NCBI GenBank assembly: GCA_023079485.1 | Contig: CM041084.1 | Location: 8,740,609-8,804,608, forward strand | Length of the DNA stretch: 64,000 bases | Source of the DNA: Archilochus colubris | Lineage: Eukaryota; Chordata; Aves; Apodiformes; Trochilidae | Reading direction: 5' to 3' | Part shown: positions 1 through 11,486 of the stretch, in pieces | Layout of the letters: every line of letters begins with the position of its first letter | Numbering within the stretch: position 1 is the stretch's first letter | Notes under the pieces: model-generated | Databases searched by the model: none | Seen by the model: only the letters and a program-made list of their open reading frames with translations | Told to the model about the DNA's origin: nothing | Translations under genes and position numbers: made by a program

Positions 1-1370
1 GTGAAAGGAAAACACAGATTATAGTAAAGGAAAACATGCTGATTTTGTTCATTCCCTTTAGTTTGATGATAAGTTATTATGTCTCTTCCTAGTTTCCTTC
101 ATGGTGAGGAGTTTGAGTGAATGGTGACTGTCAATTGTTCAGGATTTGAAGGCAATGACTCTGTCAGTTGTCCCTTTTCCAAGAAGGAAACTGGAGGTAT
201 AGTCCTGCATTCAAAGTTATTTTATTCTGTTTGTCCCCTATCCATTTAATTGATTCCTAGAAATTGCTCTTTCTACAGCCTGGTTGCTTTCTTATTTTGT
301 TAGATTTTCTTTCCTTACCTCCACCTCATGCAGTCTTTTCCATGGACACCATTGTTCATACCTCCAGAACCCAAATAACTAAGGAAAAAATCATTGCATT
401 TTAGGACAACAAAGAAGAAAGTTTTAAATTCTTTGTCCACCAGTTTCACATCTTACCAACACAGATGTCCAGAGCACAGGGCTATGAAACAATGTAGAGA
501 GAGAAGCTCTTTCACAGCAAAAGACAAAGATTTCTGCTATGTCTGTAACACCTGTCTCACTCATCTCTATGTATCTGCAGGGTGGACAAGTTATGGGCTG
601 GACCATGGTGTGAAAGAAGGAGCTTGAAAATGTGTCCAGCTTTGACTGAAGCTTCAGATGCTATTGTAGAGTGTAAAATATAAATATGCAGGGGGGGAAA
701 AAAGGGCTGTTTTCAGATTTTGGGCCATCTAAAATGGAATTACAAACCCATGTGGTATTTCAGCCTAATATATCAAGGAGACGACTTCAAGACCAGCTGT
801 TCACAGTCACTAGATTTTCATTCACCTTCAATTAACAAAGATGCAAGAACTGTATACACAGAGTCAGCTGGGCATATACAGCATAAACGCCATCCTCCTT
901 TTCTCCAGTCCCCAACCAGGAACTGGGTCCACAGCCCTGGAGAGAAGTTAATCTGAACTGTACATTGTTTGCTTGGGATTAGTAGCTGTGCTAAGCACCA
1001 TGCCACCCTCAACCACCGTAATTATCAATTTAATGAAGAGAATGGATTAACCATTTCTGCATTATCTTTGCAGGTCAAGTATTCTTTCTTTGTATCTTGC
1101 AGAGAAGGCTTCCATTTCTCTTCCCCATGTTTTTTGTGTGCCTCTAATTTAGTGGCCAGCTGAAGAGCAGTGTGTTTTATTACAGAAGGATATACCAGAC
1201 ACAGTCAGGAGATTTAACTGTATAAAATTCTTACCATTTCCCAGTAGTAACGTAACACCCAATGGTAACAAAACTTCACTGCAAAGGCAAAGATGAGTGT
1301 TATATCTCAAAAATCAATCAAAATTGACCTGTTCTTTTTGATCTAAATGGCAAACAAAATATATTTTCTT

Positions 1371-1409
1371 TATACATATACATATACATATATATACATA
1401 TACATATAC
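1371..1409. repeat. TA/CATATA microsatellite
   Basis: An imperfect run of alternating TACATA and TATATA units, about 39 bp long, in otherwise unique AT-rich DNA. It is a simple sequence repeat likely to vary in length between individuals. No function can be read from it. Confidence 0.85.
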
Positions 1410-4002
1410 GAGGATGGTTAAGCATCTCTGGTCTTCTCAGAAGAGTTGTTTTAGCTTCCTATGAACAACAAGGCCTGGATCTCAACAGTAGAACTTTCTT
1501 GCATTCTTCTCCGTCGATTTGTTAGTCCTCTTGAGTGATAAAAATCATGATTTTCATAATAAGTGGAGTTAGTGAAGAATGTTTGGAATTTGAAAGAAGT
1601 GTTGAGCTCATGACGTGCACCTCATTCCAGTTAGGCAGCCTTTTGCAAGCAAATGAAAGGCTCAAATGCAAAGTACAAATTATTTCTTGTCCTTCACAAG
1701 TGCCTGACAGCAATGATCCCTTTGAGTCTGCAGCACATCATTAGTTTCTTTGCAATACCAGTCCTGGCTGTGCAGTTGGCACCCAGGTATGCTGACACTA
1801 GCAATGACATTAGCTAATATCACTAAAATTTAAAAAAATGCTGAAAATATGTTGCTGGTTTAATCTGGATAGGATAAAGGGGCAAAAAGGCTTTGTTTTC
1901 ACTGGTCTTTAGATGTCTGTACATTTCTTTTCTGCATGGCAGAATTTCCCCAGAACACAATAGGTCCGTGTGCTGCCTCTGCAGTCGGCAATTGAGCATT
2001 AGCTCACAAAGCAAAATGACAGTAGGGTAGGACAGGGAATATTTGGGCTAGGACACCACAGTGCAATCCAGGAGATGCTTGCACAATTCCTGGTTGTACT
2101 GCAGATCAGCTGCTCTTATCCTGAGTAATTCGTTTCTCTTTTCAATACCTGACTTCACATTGTTGTGCTGGTGCTTTCTGCTCCTTTCTCTTAGTTTTTG
2201 CATGTCTGGGTGGGCCAAATTATAGCTGCATCTGAAAATGAACTTCAGGTAAGTATGCACCTTATGCAAGGCTTCCCTTCCTCTAGGGCAATGCTGGAGA
2301 ACAAATTATCATTAATAATAATATGTGCTTTGCAAAGAGTCTTAATTCCATAATTATATGGTTAATTATATCAGGAAAGTGAGTAGTCTGAATACATCTC
2401 ATTGTATTCTGGCTAGAAAAGTACCTCTTCTGGCACAGGAGATGCTGAGGTAGGAACAGTCCACAGTCCACACCAGAAAGCGTGGCACTGTCCCAATGCA
2501 AGACCTGGATGAAAACAAAGGATTGACATGGATATGGATTTGGTCTGAAGCAGTTAGGAGTGTTTGCATTCACACCTCTGCCTCCTCAACAGAAACTGAA
2601 AGATCAACAGCACCAAGATCCGTGGTGAGGTTCAGCAAATTGAGCAGGGAAGTGACTTTCACCCACCAGTTAAGAAGCAAAAAAGTGCAGACCAAAGATT
2701 ATCACCATCATCTATACAGTGTTGTGTTGTCAGCTGAGAGGTTACCAGGCATCAGTCAACCTGATTCAGAAGCTGAAACAGTCTCCAATGTCAAGAAGAG
2801 GGAACAGCAACAGAATAAGAAGTGAAAAATGATTCTGTAAACAAGTAGCCTTATGACAGGATAAAACAGAATAAAATAAAATTTTAAAATACTTATCTCA
2901 GGTTTTTAACTATAAGAAATAAACATTGAGTATCCATTGTGATAACTGTTGTCACAAGAAGACAGATGGTGTTGACACAGTATGTGATTACTGAGACAGA
3001 ATTTCTTGTCCAAGACAACTATTTTAATTGTAGATAAAATAAATATATTTTTTATTTCTTTTTAGTGTTGTAGTTGCTTGAAATCCTGTTGAGTAATAGC
3101 AATTATCTCATTACTTTTTTTCATGCTTTTATTCCAAAGGAATATTGAAAAAAACACACTAAAAATCTGGAAAATCTGACCAACTCTAATTTTTCTTATG
3201 TTGCCTGTATTCCTGGATTGCAGTGGTCGTGATAGTCAGATACATCATGAGAAGGGTGCGGAAAATGAAAACAGAACATACCCAGCCCTGCCTTCAAACT
3301 TAAGGAGTTTCACCTGCGCTCAAAGGGATCTAGGAAACCTGGCAGAGGAAGGAAACACATCTGAAATGTTTTGGCTGACACTTAGAAATTGAAAAAAATG
3401 TATAACCCTGATGCAAAACTTTTGCATTGTAACATTCAGCTTTCATTGACCCCTTCTTGTTTGGTTTGGGTTTTTTAATTCCTTAGAGTTTTCTACTGAA
3501 AGGAAGACACAGTTGTCAAAAATCTGTGGTGGTGTAGCTCACATCTCCTTGGCTGTTCTACACTGGTGCTGAGAGAAAGCCCATCAGAGGGTGCTGAAAA
3601 AAGAGACTTGGGGATGGTTGCTTCATCCTCTGCCACAGACTCCCAAAGATGCCCATAGTCAATCCACATAAGCCTGTGCATCAGCTTTCACACTGGAAAG
3701 ATTTATAGTTCTACTGTGAGTAGCTAAGCTCTTGCTGGCCTCTGAGGCTGTGCCAGGGAGCTGTGTGTTCAGGTTGTCCCTCTGCAGTGATTCCTCCTGC
3801 TGCAGCACCCTGCCACATCCCTTCTAGCAGCACCTGACAGGATTCCAGTTGGAGCTTGCACTTTCAGTCAAAGGCTTTCAAGTTTGATCCCTTCAAATCT
3901 CTGAAGTTCACCTGTACAATTACCTCTGCTGTTCAAAGCAACAGAGGGCTTAGATGGAAATAAAGAATACTAAAGGATTTCCCAGGGTGCTCTTGGAAAG
4001 TT

Positions 4003-4065
4003 GAAAAAAAAAGGGGGGAAAGGAAAAAAAAATAAAGAAATGAAAGAAAAAAGAAAAAGAAGCAG
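4003..4065 (+). repeat. Poly-purine tract of about 60 bp
   Basis: The plus strand is almost entirely A and G over about 60 bases (long A runs, a run of six G, then A-rich GAAA units), broken only by isolated T residues near 4033 and 4041. Such homopurine tracts are typical low-complexity DNA and can in principle adopt triplex structure. The tract lies in non-coding DNA and gives rise to spurious Phe/Ser-rich open frames on the minus strand. Confidence 0.8.
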
Positions 4066-5910
4066 CATTACATATTGAAGTTCTTGCAGCAGTGGCAGCT
4101 ACTCTGACATTAAGAAGCCAATTTCTGCTCTTGGGTAGTTGTGGCCAGTCTGAAACAGCCCTCAGTGCCCAAGTCATGAGTCTTGATGGTTCCCCATGCA
4201 CAGCAAGGGCAGCTTCTGGGATCCCCAGGGATCTGGAAACTGAATTTGCCCTAAAAAGCCCTGAGGAGCTTTGCTGTGAAGCAGACATGCTTCTCCCAAA
4301 GACTGGGTTACATTTTCAGCTAGAGACAGCACCTCTGCAGAAATCAAGCTCTCTCAGACTGAGGCTGCAAATCAGTTTTTTAGCAGAGATGGATTCATGT
4401 AAAAATAGCTATATATAGCTAATATGAAGTTGTATGCAATATAATAAAGAATCTCTTTTTCCTTTAAAAATTTTACCAATGAACCATGAATTTTTAATGT
4501 TGCCTACACCTTATTCCCTTCCCAGATTCATCTGTCCTGTTTCCAGCTTTGACCTTACTGCCTGTATTTCTCTTCCTTCTATTGCTAATTAGAGATATTT
4601 GTATTTCTTAGGAGGCCACCTGATCTTGCTGCTTATTTCCCACTTGGATCAAAACTCCTTAAAAAAAGTTTCAGCTTTTAAAACACATTTTGTGAGATGC
4701 CTATATATATAACTAACCTCTTAGGATCAGTTTTGACCTACATCTTTTTTTTCTACCATAACAGGCTTATCTTTACCTGACGTTTAAAATATTCTTTTCA
4801 CCTGAGTGATTCTGTCATTTACACTTTCTTTCTCTTTCTATCTGCTAAAAAAACATTAAAAGGAAGAGAAAAATCATCTATTGGATACAGCCTGTTTGCA
4901 CTGGGCACACATGTTTATGAATCAGATAAGACCTTTGTGTGTCAGGTAGGTGGTGGCACTAAAAGCTTTATATATCACGACATCAAAGCTGCAAGGAGAT
5001 GAAAGAGCATATTTTTGCATCATAAACAATATTTACATATTGTGATATTCCAAGAATCTTTCATTTAAACAGGTGGAAAAACAGGGAAGCAAGCATACAT
5101 GTAAAGCAAAGTCTTACTTGTGGTTGATGATTAAATTTTATATGGCTTTGATATAACCACTGCAATTAAGTGCAGTGATGAGCAAGGACTTGTTTTGCTC
5201 TTTATAGGGTACACATTGTTTACTAATCCCTGGTTCATATTATAAATCCATCATCATCTGGGCACAGCTGCAAATAAAATTTTGAAAGGACAATTTTCAC
5301 CCTATGGAACAAATTTCAGACTTTTTACCTCTCCTGTGTACTCTCAATCTTTTCTTTCCCCCTACTCCTTGTAATTTTTTGTAGTGGTTTTGGGGGGTTT
5401 TTTAGCCAGCGTTTATATATCCAGAATTTTTGGACAGTCGTAGCTATTTTACATGAAAAACTCTATTGTTTGTCAGGCTCCAGATAGAACATATGTAATG
5501 TAAACAGGGACTGGAAATTCATTTACCATTTGAGTTTAAAGTAGCTGTTAAAAACTGGAAGGTGCTCAATCACCGCAAATCAACACACTGCAATTTTCAC
5601 TTTTCCTGATTTTGAGCATTCATCACCACTAGCTCTTCACCCTTGAAAAGAAGGGCAAAAAGACAAATTACTTTAATTAGGAATTAGTTATGAGAGAATG
5701 AGGTGTTCTAATTATATCTAGAATCTCTCAAATAGTTTCACTCAGGCTTATTTGATTTCTTAATTACTGAAAGAGAAAAGCTTCACACAAACTGCACCAG
5801 TTTCTGAAAACAGAAATGCTGTTATTCATTTGATATTATGGATTAGCCTGTGAGAAACAGTGATAAGACAATAACACCTCCAAGATAGTACATGCATCAG
5901 CACAGGATAA

Positions 5911-5930
5911 TTTTTTTTGTTGTTGTTGTT
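5911..5930 (+). repeat. Poly-T followed by (GTT)4
   Basis: Eight T residues followed by four GTT units. A similar T-rich (GTT)n structure occurs at 39184-39217. It could be the complement of an A-rich retroposon tail, but no recognisable element body adjoins it. Confidence 0.75.
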
Positions 5931-6642
5931 GAAACATTAGATAATCACCTTCTTCCATATCTCAAAATACATAATTTTATACACTATGGTGTGAAATCGT
6001 AGATGTGACAGGCTGCAATGATTTATTTATGAGACATTATTCTTTGAGGCAAGAATACATTAGGTTATAGATCTCATTTTCACAAATATAATATGTCATG
6101 CACTGAATCTGAGCTCTGGTAAGATACTGTGGGCTGTAAGGTTCATTTTGTATATCTAAAACTGTGTATAGATATATATTTTATGACTATCTCAATAGCT
6201 CAAGTTGCACAACAGTTCCTTTTGTAACAGATCTTTCAAAACATATTTTTTCTCTAACTAATCAGAAAATATGTAGGAAACGTGATAGGATCTAGGAGAA
6301 TATGGCAGTGACAGCATTTGGTTATGACTGGTTTTAATATTGTTCTCTTTTTTTATGGATGCTGAATGTATCTATTTATTTATTTCAGGACTTTACTATT
6401 GAGATTATTAGCAGCATTTTTTTCAGTTATACCCTTTCTCATCTTAATAAGATGCCCAGCCACCTCTGGATCAGAGAGGGTAGCTCGAATTTTAAACTTC
6501 TCCAAAAATGACTGTGGATGTGTCCAGTAGATAGAAAAGCTCATAGAAAAAATTATTCAGGGCGAGGAGGGAAGTGGCTAGGAAAAGGCCAAACTCATTC
6601 TATGCATCTTACAGATATACTTTAACATCTGACAAAAATTGA

Positions 6643-6660
6643 TTTTTTTTTTTTTTTTTT
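6643..6660 (+). repeat. Poly-T homopolymer, 18 bp
   Basis: An uninterrupted run of 18 T residues in unique AT-rich DNA. No adjoining retroposon body is recognisable on the minus strand, so it is annotated only as a homopolymer. Confidence 0.9.
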
Positions 6661-9600
6661 GAATGTGTGGTGAATTCTGAATTCAGGACCAGGTCCACAT
6701 TTACTCAAAAGTTCTGTAATTATTAGTTTCCTTTTTATGTGTTTATAGTGCTTCAGGGTCTTGCAATAGAGCAGCCTGATTCAAGGGGTGTCACAATTGA
6801 CTATTTCCTTTCTTTGTCACTGGTTGTCATGATGAGCAATATATGTAAATGGAAGCATGTGCATTTTCCAGCCTAACATAAAATACTATTTATTTTTTCA
6901 ACGTGTCTAAAGTCTAATAATTGTAGGCATTGATTCCCAGTTGGGTAAGTATGTGCAACCAATATTTAAGCTTTAGAAAAACAGATGCATAATAGTAGAT
7001 GGGGAAAGGATCAGGTTTCCTAGTTCATTGTAGGTGCTTATGAAGTACAAAAACTTTGCTGAAACCAAAATGCCCAGTTGCACAGAAGACACTGCTACTG
7101 AACATGGTCAGGAGAGGATGGGGGATTTATAGTAGCTCTGGTATGGAAGGACATCCCATAATGAAAAATCTGGTTGATTGAGAACAAGAATGAGAGTGGC
7201 TGATGAGACAACCATGTGCTGTGTGTGGTACACGTCTGTGCTGGGTCTGCAGCTGGGTATGAAAGATAATCGAAAGATAATTATGAATTGCTTTAGTTAA
7301 TTCTTTTGTTCACAAAACAATCCTTTTAAAAGTGAAAACTTTACTGATTGTTTTTTTCCCTTTGGTATTTTAACGTATTTTTTTCTTTTGCCTTCAGAAC
7401 AACTTGATTATTAAGTATAAGTTAACAATCTTTAGGAAAAACACCACTAACAAAAACTCCACTGAAATATGCCACAGCTGTCAAATCAAACCTTGTACTT
7501 ATCCATTATTGACTCATAAGCCTATTGCAATTTCTGTTTTTATTGCAATTCAGACAGGAACATTTTCAAAATGCAAAATATTTTCCAGATACAGGAAATT
7601 TATTTCATCTCACAGCTTTAAAAGCCTGGAGGTGAAGTAAACCCGATTTATTGTCCCTATTAAAAACTTCCAATGACAAACAGCCATCTAACCATCTTCT
7701 AGAAATGTGTACAGTGACTCCAAGCCCTTGGAGTTTATGGTGTCCATTAACTTAGTTTGGGAGTCAGTGTCTCTCTGGTACTGTTTAGGTAGAGATCTTA
7801 TGTGTAAAGCCTATCTCCTCTCCTGATACATCAATCAAGCTAATAGAAACATTTCTTCCTCCTATAGATATATCTTGCCCTGCACAAATCTTTAAACTCT
7901 CAGGAATTCATTAATACCACTGTTAAACATTATGAACCTTTGCAGTGAAGCTTAAATTAAAAATAATAGTAATAATTCACTGGAAACCTTTTACTAGACA
8001 CCGTTTTTGGCTCTTGAGGAAATGTCTTCCCTTGAAATCCTTCAATTTTTTCAAGGACTACTTCCTATCTATTAGGATATCTAACTGTACACATTCATAT
8101 AAAGTTTTCCCTACAAGAGGGTCATACAGACTTTCAACATCTGTTTTATGCTTTGGAAAGTATACATAGAAACATATAAAATACAAGTATGTGATACAAA
8201 AAATAAAAATCAAACCAAAGTAGACAACTGCATGCCCCCATGCACCATCTGATGCTCAAGGAGCTCCACATTTTGAAAGCAATTGAAAGGATGTTTGGGG
8301 ACAGAAGGAACCACCGGGGCTGTGAGAGGAAGATTTTAGGAGCCCCTGGAGGGAAAGCAGGGCTGTGAAAAGACAGTAGAGAACAGCAGTGTTTCATACC
8401 TCTGGAGCAGGCATGGATAGGATGTCCATCTGAACCTCCAGGGCATTCTCAACCATATTTCCCAGCTCCTTTGATCCTTTTGGAAGTCAGGACATGCTCT
8501 TATGTTCCTTAACTACTTCTAGGCTCAGTTAGCTCCTCTCATTGTCCACACTGCTGCCTCAAAAGCCCCTGTTTTCACATTTACGTCTCCTACAGGGAAT
8601 GGAAAGAGGAGGGAGAAGGAAAAGAGTGCAGATTTCTATCACAGACAACAGCTATGAGTTGCAGAAGACCTGCTTCTCCTGATACATGGAGAAGGAGAAG
8701 GATGGGGAACAAAGGTTGTGATTGCTGGAAATGGCCCCCACACATAGATGTGCAAGTGCTCCTCCTGTGAAAAAAGAAACTTCTTCCAGCTGGTGAAAAG
8801 AAGATGATCCATGACTTGCTTCTCTCTGCTTTATTTTTGCAGCTATCACATATGTCACCTGTGCTCAAAACCACCTCTGCAGTGGGTGGTTCTCATCTAA
8901 TTAAACCACGGTACATAAATGTGCATACAGTGTATGCTTAAGCAAGTCACCCCAGGCTGTTGGTTTAGGCAGTGATGACCTAGGCAGGAATATGCATAGG
9001 AACCGTGGGTGTGACTCATGTCATCCTGAAGTAAAGGTCAGGCAAATTGCACCCTAAAAGCACTTATTTATCTTCCTTGACTATAAAGAGAGCCTAGTGT
9101 GATTAGCACAGCTGTAGACATCTACTTTGTAGATGTTGAAAGATAAATGACATGAATCCCACCCTCATATCTCTACAAACATCTAAGAATTTGCCATAGT
9201 GACAGTGGTTAAGATGTGGCCTGCAAAGCACATGATGGCAACGTGTGGAGATGCTTCTAGCTGCTCTCTGATTGCTGCTCAGCATCAGCAGCTTGCAGAG
9301 GTGTCTCAGGGCTCCTGTTGCTGCTGTCAGGAGCAGATTATTGGTAGGAAGGGACCCAAATATCAAAAGATATAGAGGTTCCTGAAAGTGATCCAATTCT
9401 TGGTCTTTGCAGGACCAAATTAGAACATTACGTTTACAGGTAGATATGTCAATATGTTGACCAGTAAGCAAGTGGTTTTTTCCTTGACAAATCCAAAGCA
9501 ATTTATCTGGTGGAATAACAAATTCTGAGTACTTCCAGGAATTCCAGATGCTGATGAGAACAGTCTCAACAGATCTTAAAGGATATGACCAGGGATGAAC

Positions 9601-10141
9601 CCTGTACTTCTCTTATCCTCTCTCTGAGGAGAAGGGATTTTCTTTCAAGCCTACAGTCACGAGAGGCTCTGGGATCTGTCTACCGGCTGCTATTTTTTAT
9701 CCATTTATTTGTCATTTCTCCAACAGCTTGCACCTTGAGAATCTTCCCGTCCAAACCAGAGCCCTGCCTGTGGCTCCCCACGGAGCCTTCACAATGATGA
9801 CTCCTCATGTAGATGGGGGCAGTCAATAAAGAGAGATGTCAGGCACTCCATTCTCCCTGGGAACTGCCTGCATCAGCTCTGGAGCACATCCCAGCTCTTG
9901 CCAGCACAGTAAGTGAGAGATTTCATTGTAATCATTTTAATATCTTTCAAATGACTGCATGGATGGATAGCAGTCCTGGAAGAATATACACTAGAGGGTA
10001 GTCAGGGAGCATGATTAGTATTGGGAACAAGTATTTTTCTTGGCAGAGGACGAGCATGCCATTTGATAGATAGCGAAACACGGCAAGAATGCGACTCAGT
10101 AGCAGATGCCAAACATTCCTTTGTGTGCATTGTAGAAAATT

Positions 10142-10193
10142 AGTTTTGTTTTTTGTTGGGGTTTTTTTTTGTTTTGTTTGTTTGTTTGTTTTC
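10142..10193 (+). repeat. T-rich (TTTG)n low-complexity repeat
   Basis: About 50 bp of T-rich sequence containing a run of nine T and several TTTG/TTTTG units. Low-complexity DNA. On the minus strand it creates artificial Lys/Gln/Asn-rich open frames that should not be taken as genes. Confidence 0.85.
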
Positions 10194-11087
10194 TTAAAAC
10201 ACATAGGAGAAGGGAGGGGGCTTCACACTGTCTGGGGTAGCACACATGGCAGTACCTCCCTCCTCGCTGTGATTGCAGCTTCTGAGAGCATTTTCCATGA
10301 GTGACACTGCTTCTCCCAGCCTTTGTTTTCAGGGTAGGGATGGTAATTCTGAGCAGTTTGTTGTACTTTAAATTCAAACAAAGCTCTACTTTGACAAGGT
10401 TTTAATTTGGTATGTTTTAGTCCATTGTAATGAAGTCTTTGGGTATCTGAAGATAAAACAAGCCAACAGTTATTCAATTTTCACATAGTGTTTGGTGGGC
10501 ATCCAGAGCAACAAGCTTTTGATACATATTTCGTAAGTATTTTTAGTGAATGTCTATCATCTGCTTTACACTACAGACCCTGATTTCTTGTCCATGGTGT
10601 CTATGACTTCTAACCTAAGGCATCTCACAGCACATCATGACATGATACTCTGCACTGCTCCTTTGGAGTGAATACAGCTGATGTCAAGAATCTCCCCACT
10701 CAAGAAGTTACTGAATATATTTAACATTCTGAAATATAATAGCTGTGCAATAGTGTAAATATTAGAACTATGTATTTGTCAGTAATATCTAATACATTTC
10801 TTCTGAACTAGAATAGGGTGTTGGGAAGATGGCTCCTTCACATTGCTGTGGAAAAACACCAACAAACAGCAGTGTTTCCAAAGCCACCACCAGGACTTAT
10901 ATTAACTTGCTGGCAGTATTTTATTTCTTATAAAACAAAATGCCAGCCCTTGGCCCAGGTCAAAATAAAACAGCCTCTGGCCCAGGAGTGGGATTGTCTG
11001 TTTCAGTGCAATGCAGCTGCTCTGAATCTCCCAAGTGAAGCATTTCACTTCTGTCCTGAGATGGCTTTCTCACTGCAGCCTCTTGCT

Positions 11088-11409
11088 TGTGAGGGAAAGG
11101 CTGAGGGAGCTGGGTCTCTTTAGTTTGGAGAAAAGGAGACTGAGGGGTGACCTCATCAATGTTTTCAAATATGTAAGGGGTGAGTGTCAGGGAGATGGAG
11201 TTAGGCTTTTCTCAGTGGTGACCAGTGATAGGACAAGGGGTAATGGGTGTAAATTGGAGCATAGGAGGTTCAAGTTGAATATTCGAAAAAATTTTTTTAC
11301 TGTAAGGGTGACAGAGCCCTGGAACAGGCTGCCCAGGGGGGTCGTGGAGTCTCCTTCACTGGAGACATTCAAAACCCGCCTGGACACGTTCCTATGCGAA
11401 GTGCTCTAG
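11088..11409 (+). pseudogene. CR1 ORF2 C-terminal fragment (truncated)
   Basis: This is the tail of the CR1 ORF2 polyprotein (endonuclease plus reverse transcriptase in a full element); only the region beyond the reverse transcriptase core remains. The frame from 11088 to the stop at 11407-11409 is uninterrupted. It includes conserved-looking blocks such as [20 protein letters not shown], then RLFSVV, a basic [12 protein letters not shown] segment, and [18 protein letters not shown] near the end. It cannot encode an active protein because the endonuclease and reverse transcriptase domains are missing. The open frame upstream of about 11088 reads into flanking DNA and is not part of the element. 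Confidence 0.88.
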
Positions 11410-11486
11410 GTGGCCCTGCTCTGGCAGGGGGGGTTGGACTAGATGATCTTTCGAGGTCCCTTCCAACCCCAAGGATTCTATGATTT
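11088..11486 (+). mobile_element. CR1 LINE, 5'-truncated 3' end, relatively young copy
   Basis: CR1 is a chicken-repeat-1 type non-LTR retrotransposon. The segment carries the last part of ORF2 followed by the short CR1 3' UTR. The 3' end has the diagnostic GGTTGGACTAGATGATCTTT block near 11433, then TTCCAACCCC and the short tail GGATTCTATGATTT ending at 11486. The copy is severely 5'-truncated, as is usual for CR1. The reading frame is still open to its stop codon and divergence appears low, so this looks like one of the younger copies in the window. I see no convincing target-site duplication around it. The exact 5' boundary (taken at the GAGGGAAAGGCTGAGGGAGC block) is uncertain by some tens of bases. 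Confidence 0.93.

Larger units (their letters stand above)
1..11087. other. Unique AT-rich non-coding DNA
   Basis: No gene is recognisable on either strand. The longest open frames (about 60-132 codons) lack conserved motifs, overlap each other on opposite strands and begin at arbitrary start codons, as expected by chance in AT-rich DNA. The stretch holds the simple repeats listed separately (1371, 4003, 5911, 6643, 10142) and two segments bounded by good splice-like signals (319-378 minus, 2195-2248 plus). TAAT-type cores cluster at 5660-5767. I could not identify an interspersed repeat here by eye, but very old ones could be missed. Confidence 0.6.

Noticed and set aside
2048..2269. Minus-strand frame with basic residues and a donor-like CAG|GTATTG
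   Set aside because: The opposite-strand splice pair at 2195-2248 is stronger, and the minus-strand acceptor has a poor pyrimidine tract.
2496..2825. 109-codon frame with a charged C-terminus
   Set aside because: No family resemblance; the charged tail derives from purine-rich DNA.
9103..9501. 132-codon open frame on the minus strand, Cys/His-rich
   Set aside because: Cys and His residues do not form a regular zinc-finger spacing and I recognise no family. Treated as chance.
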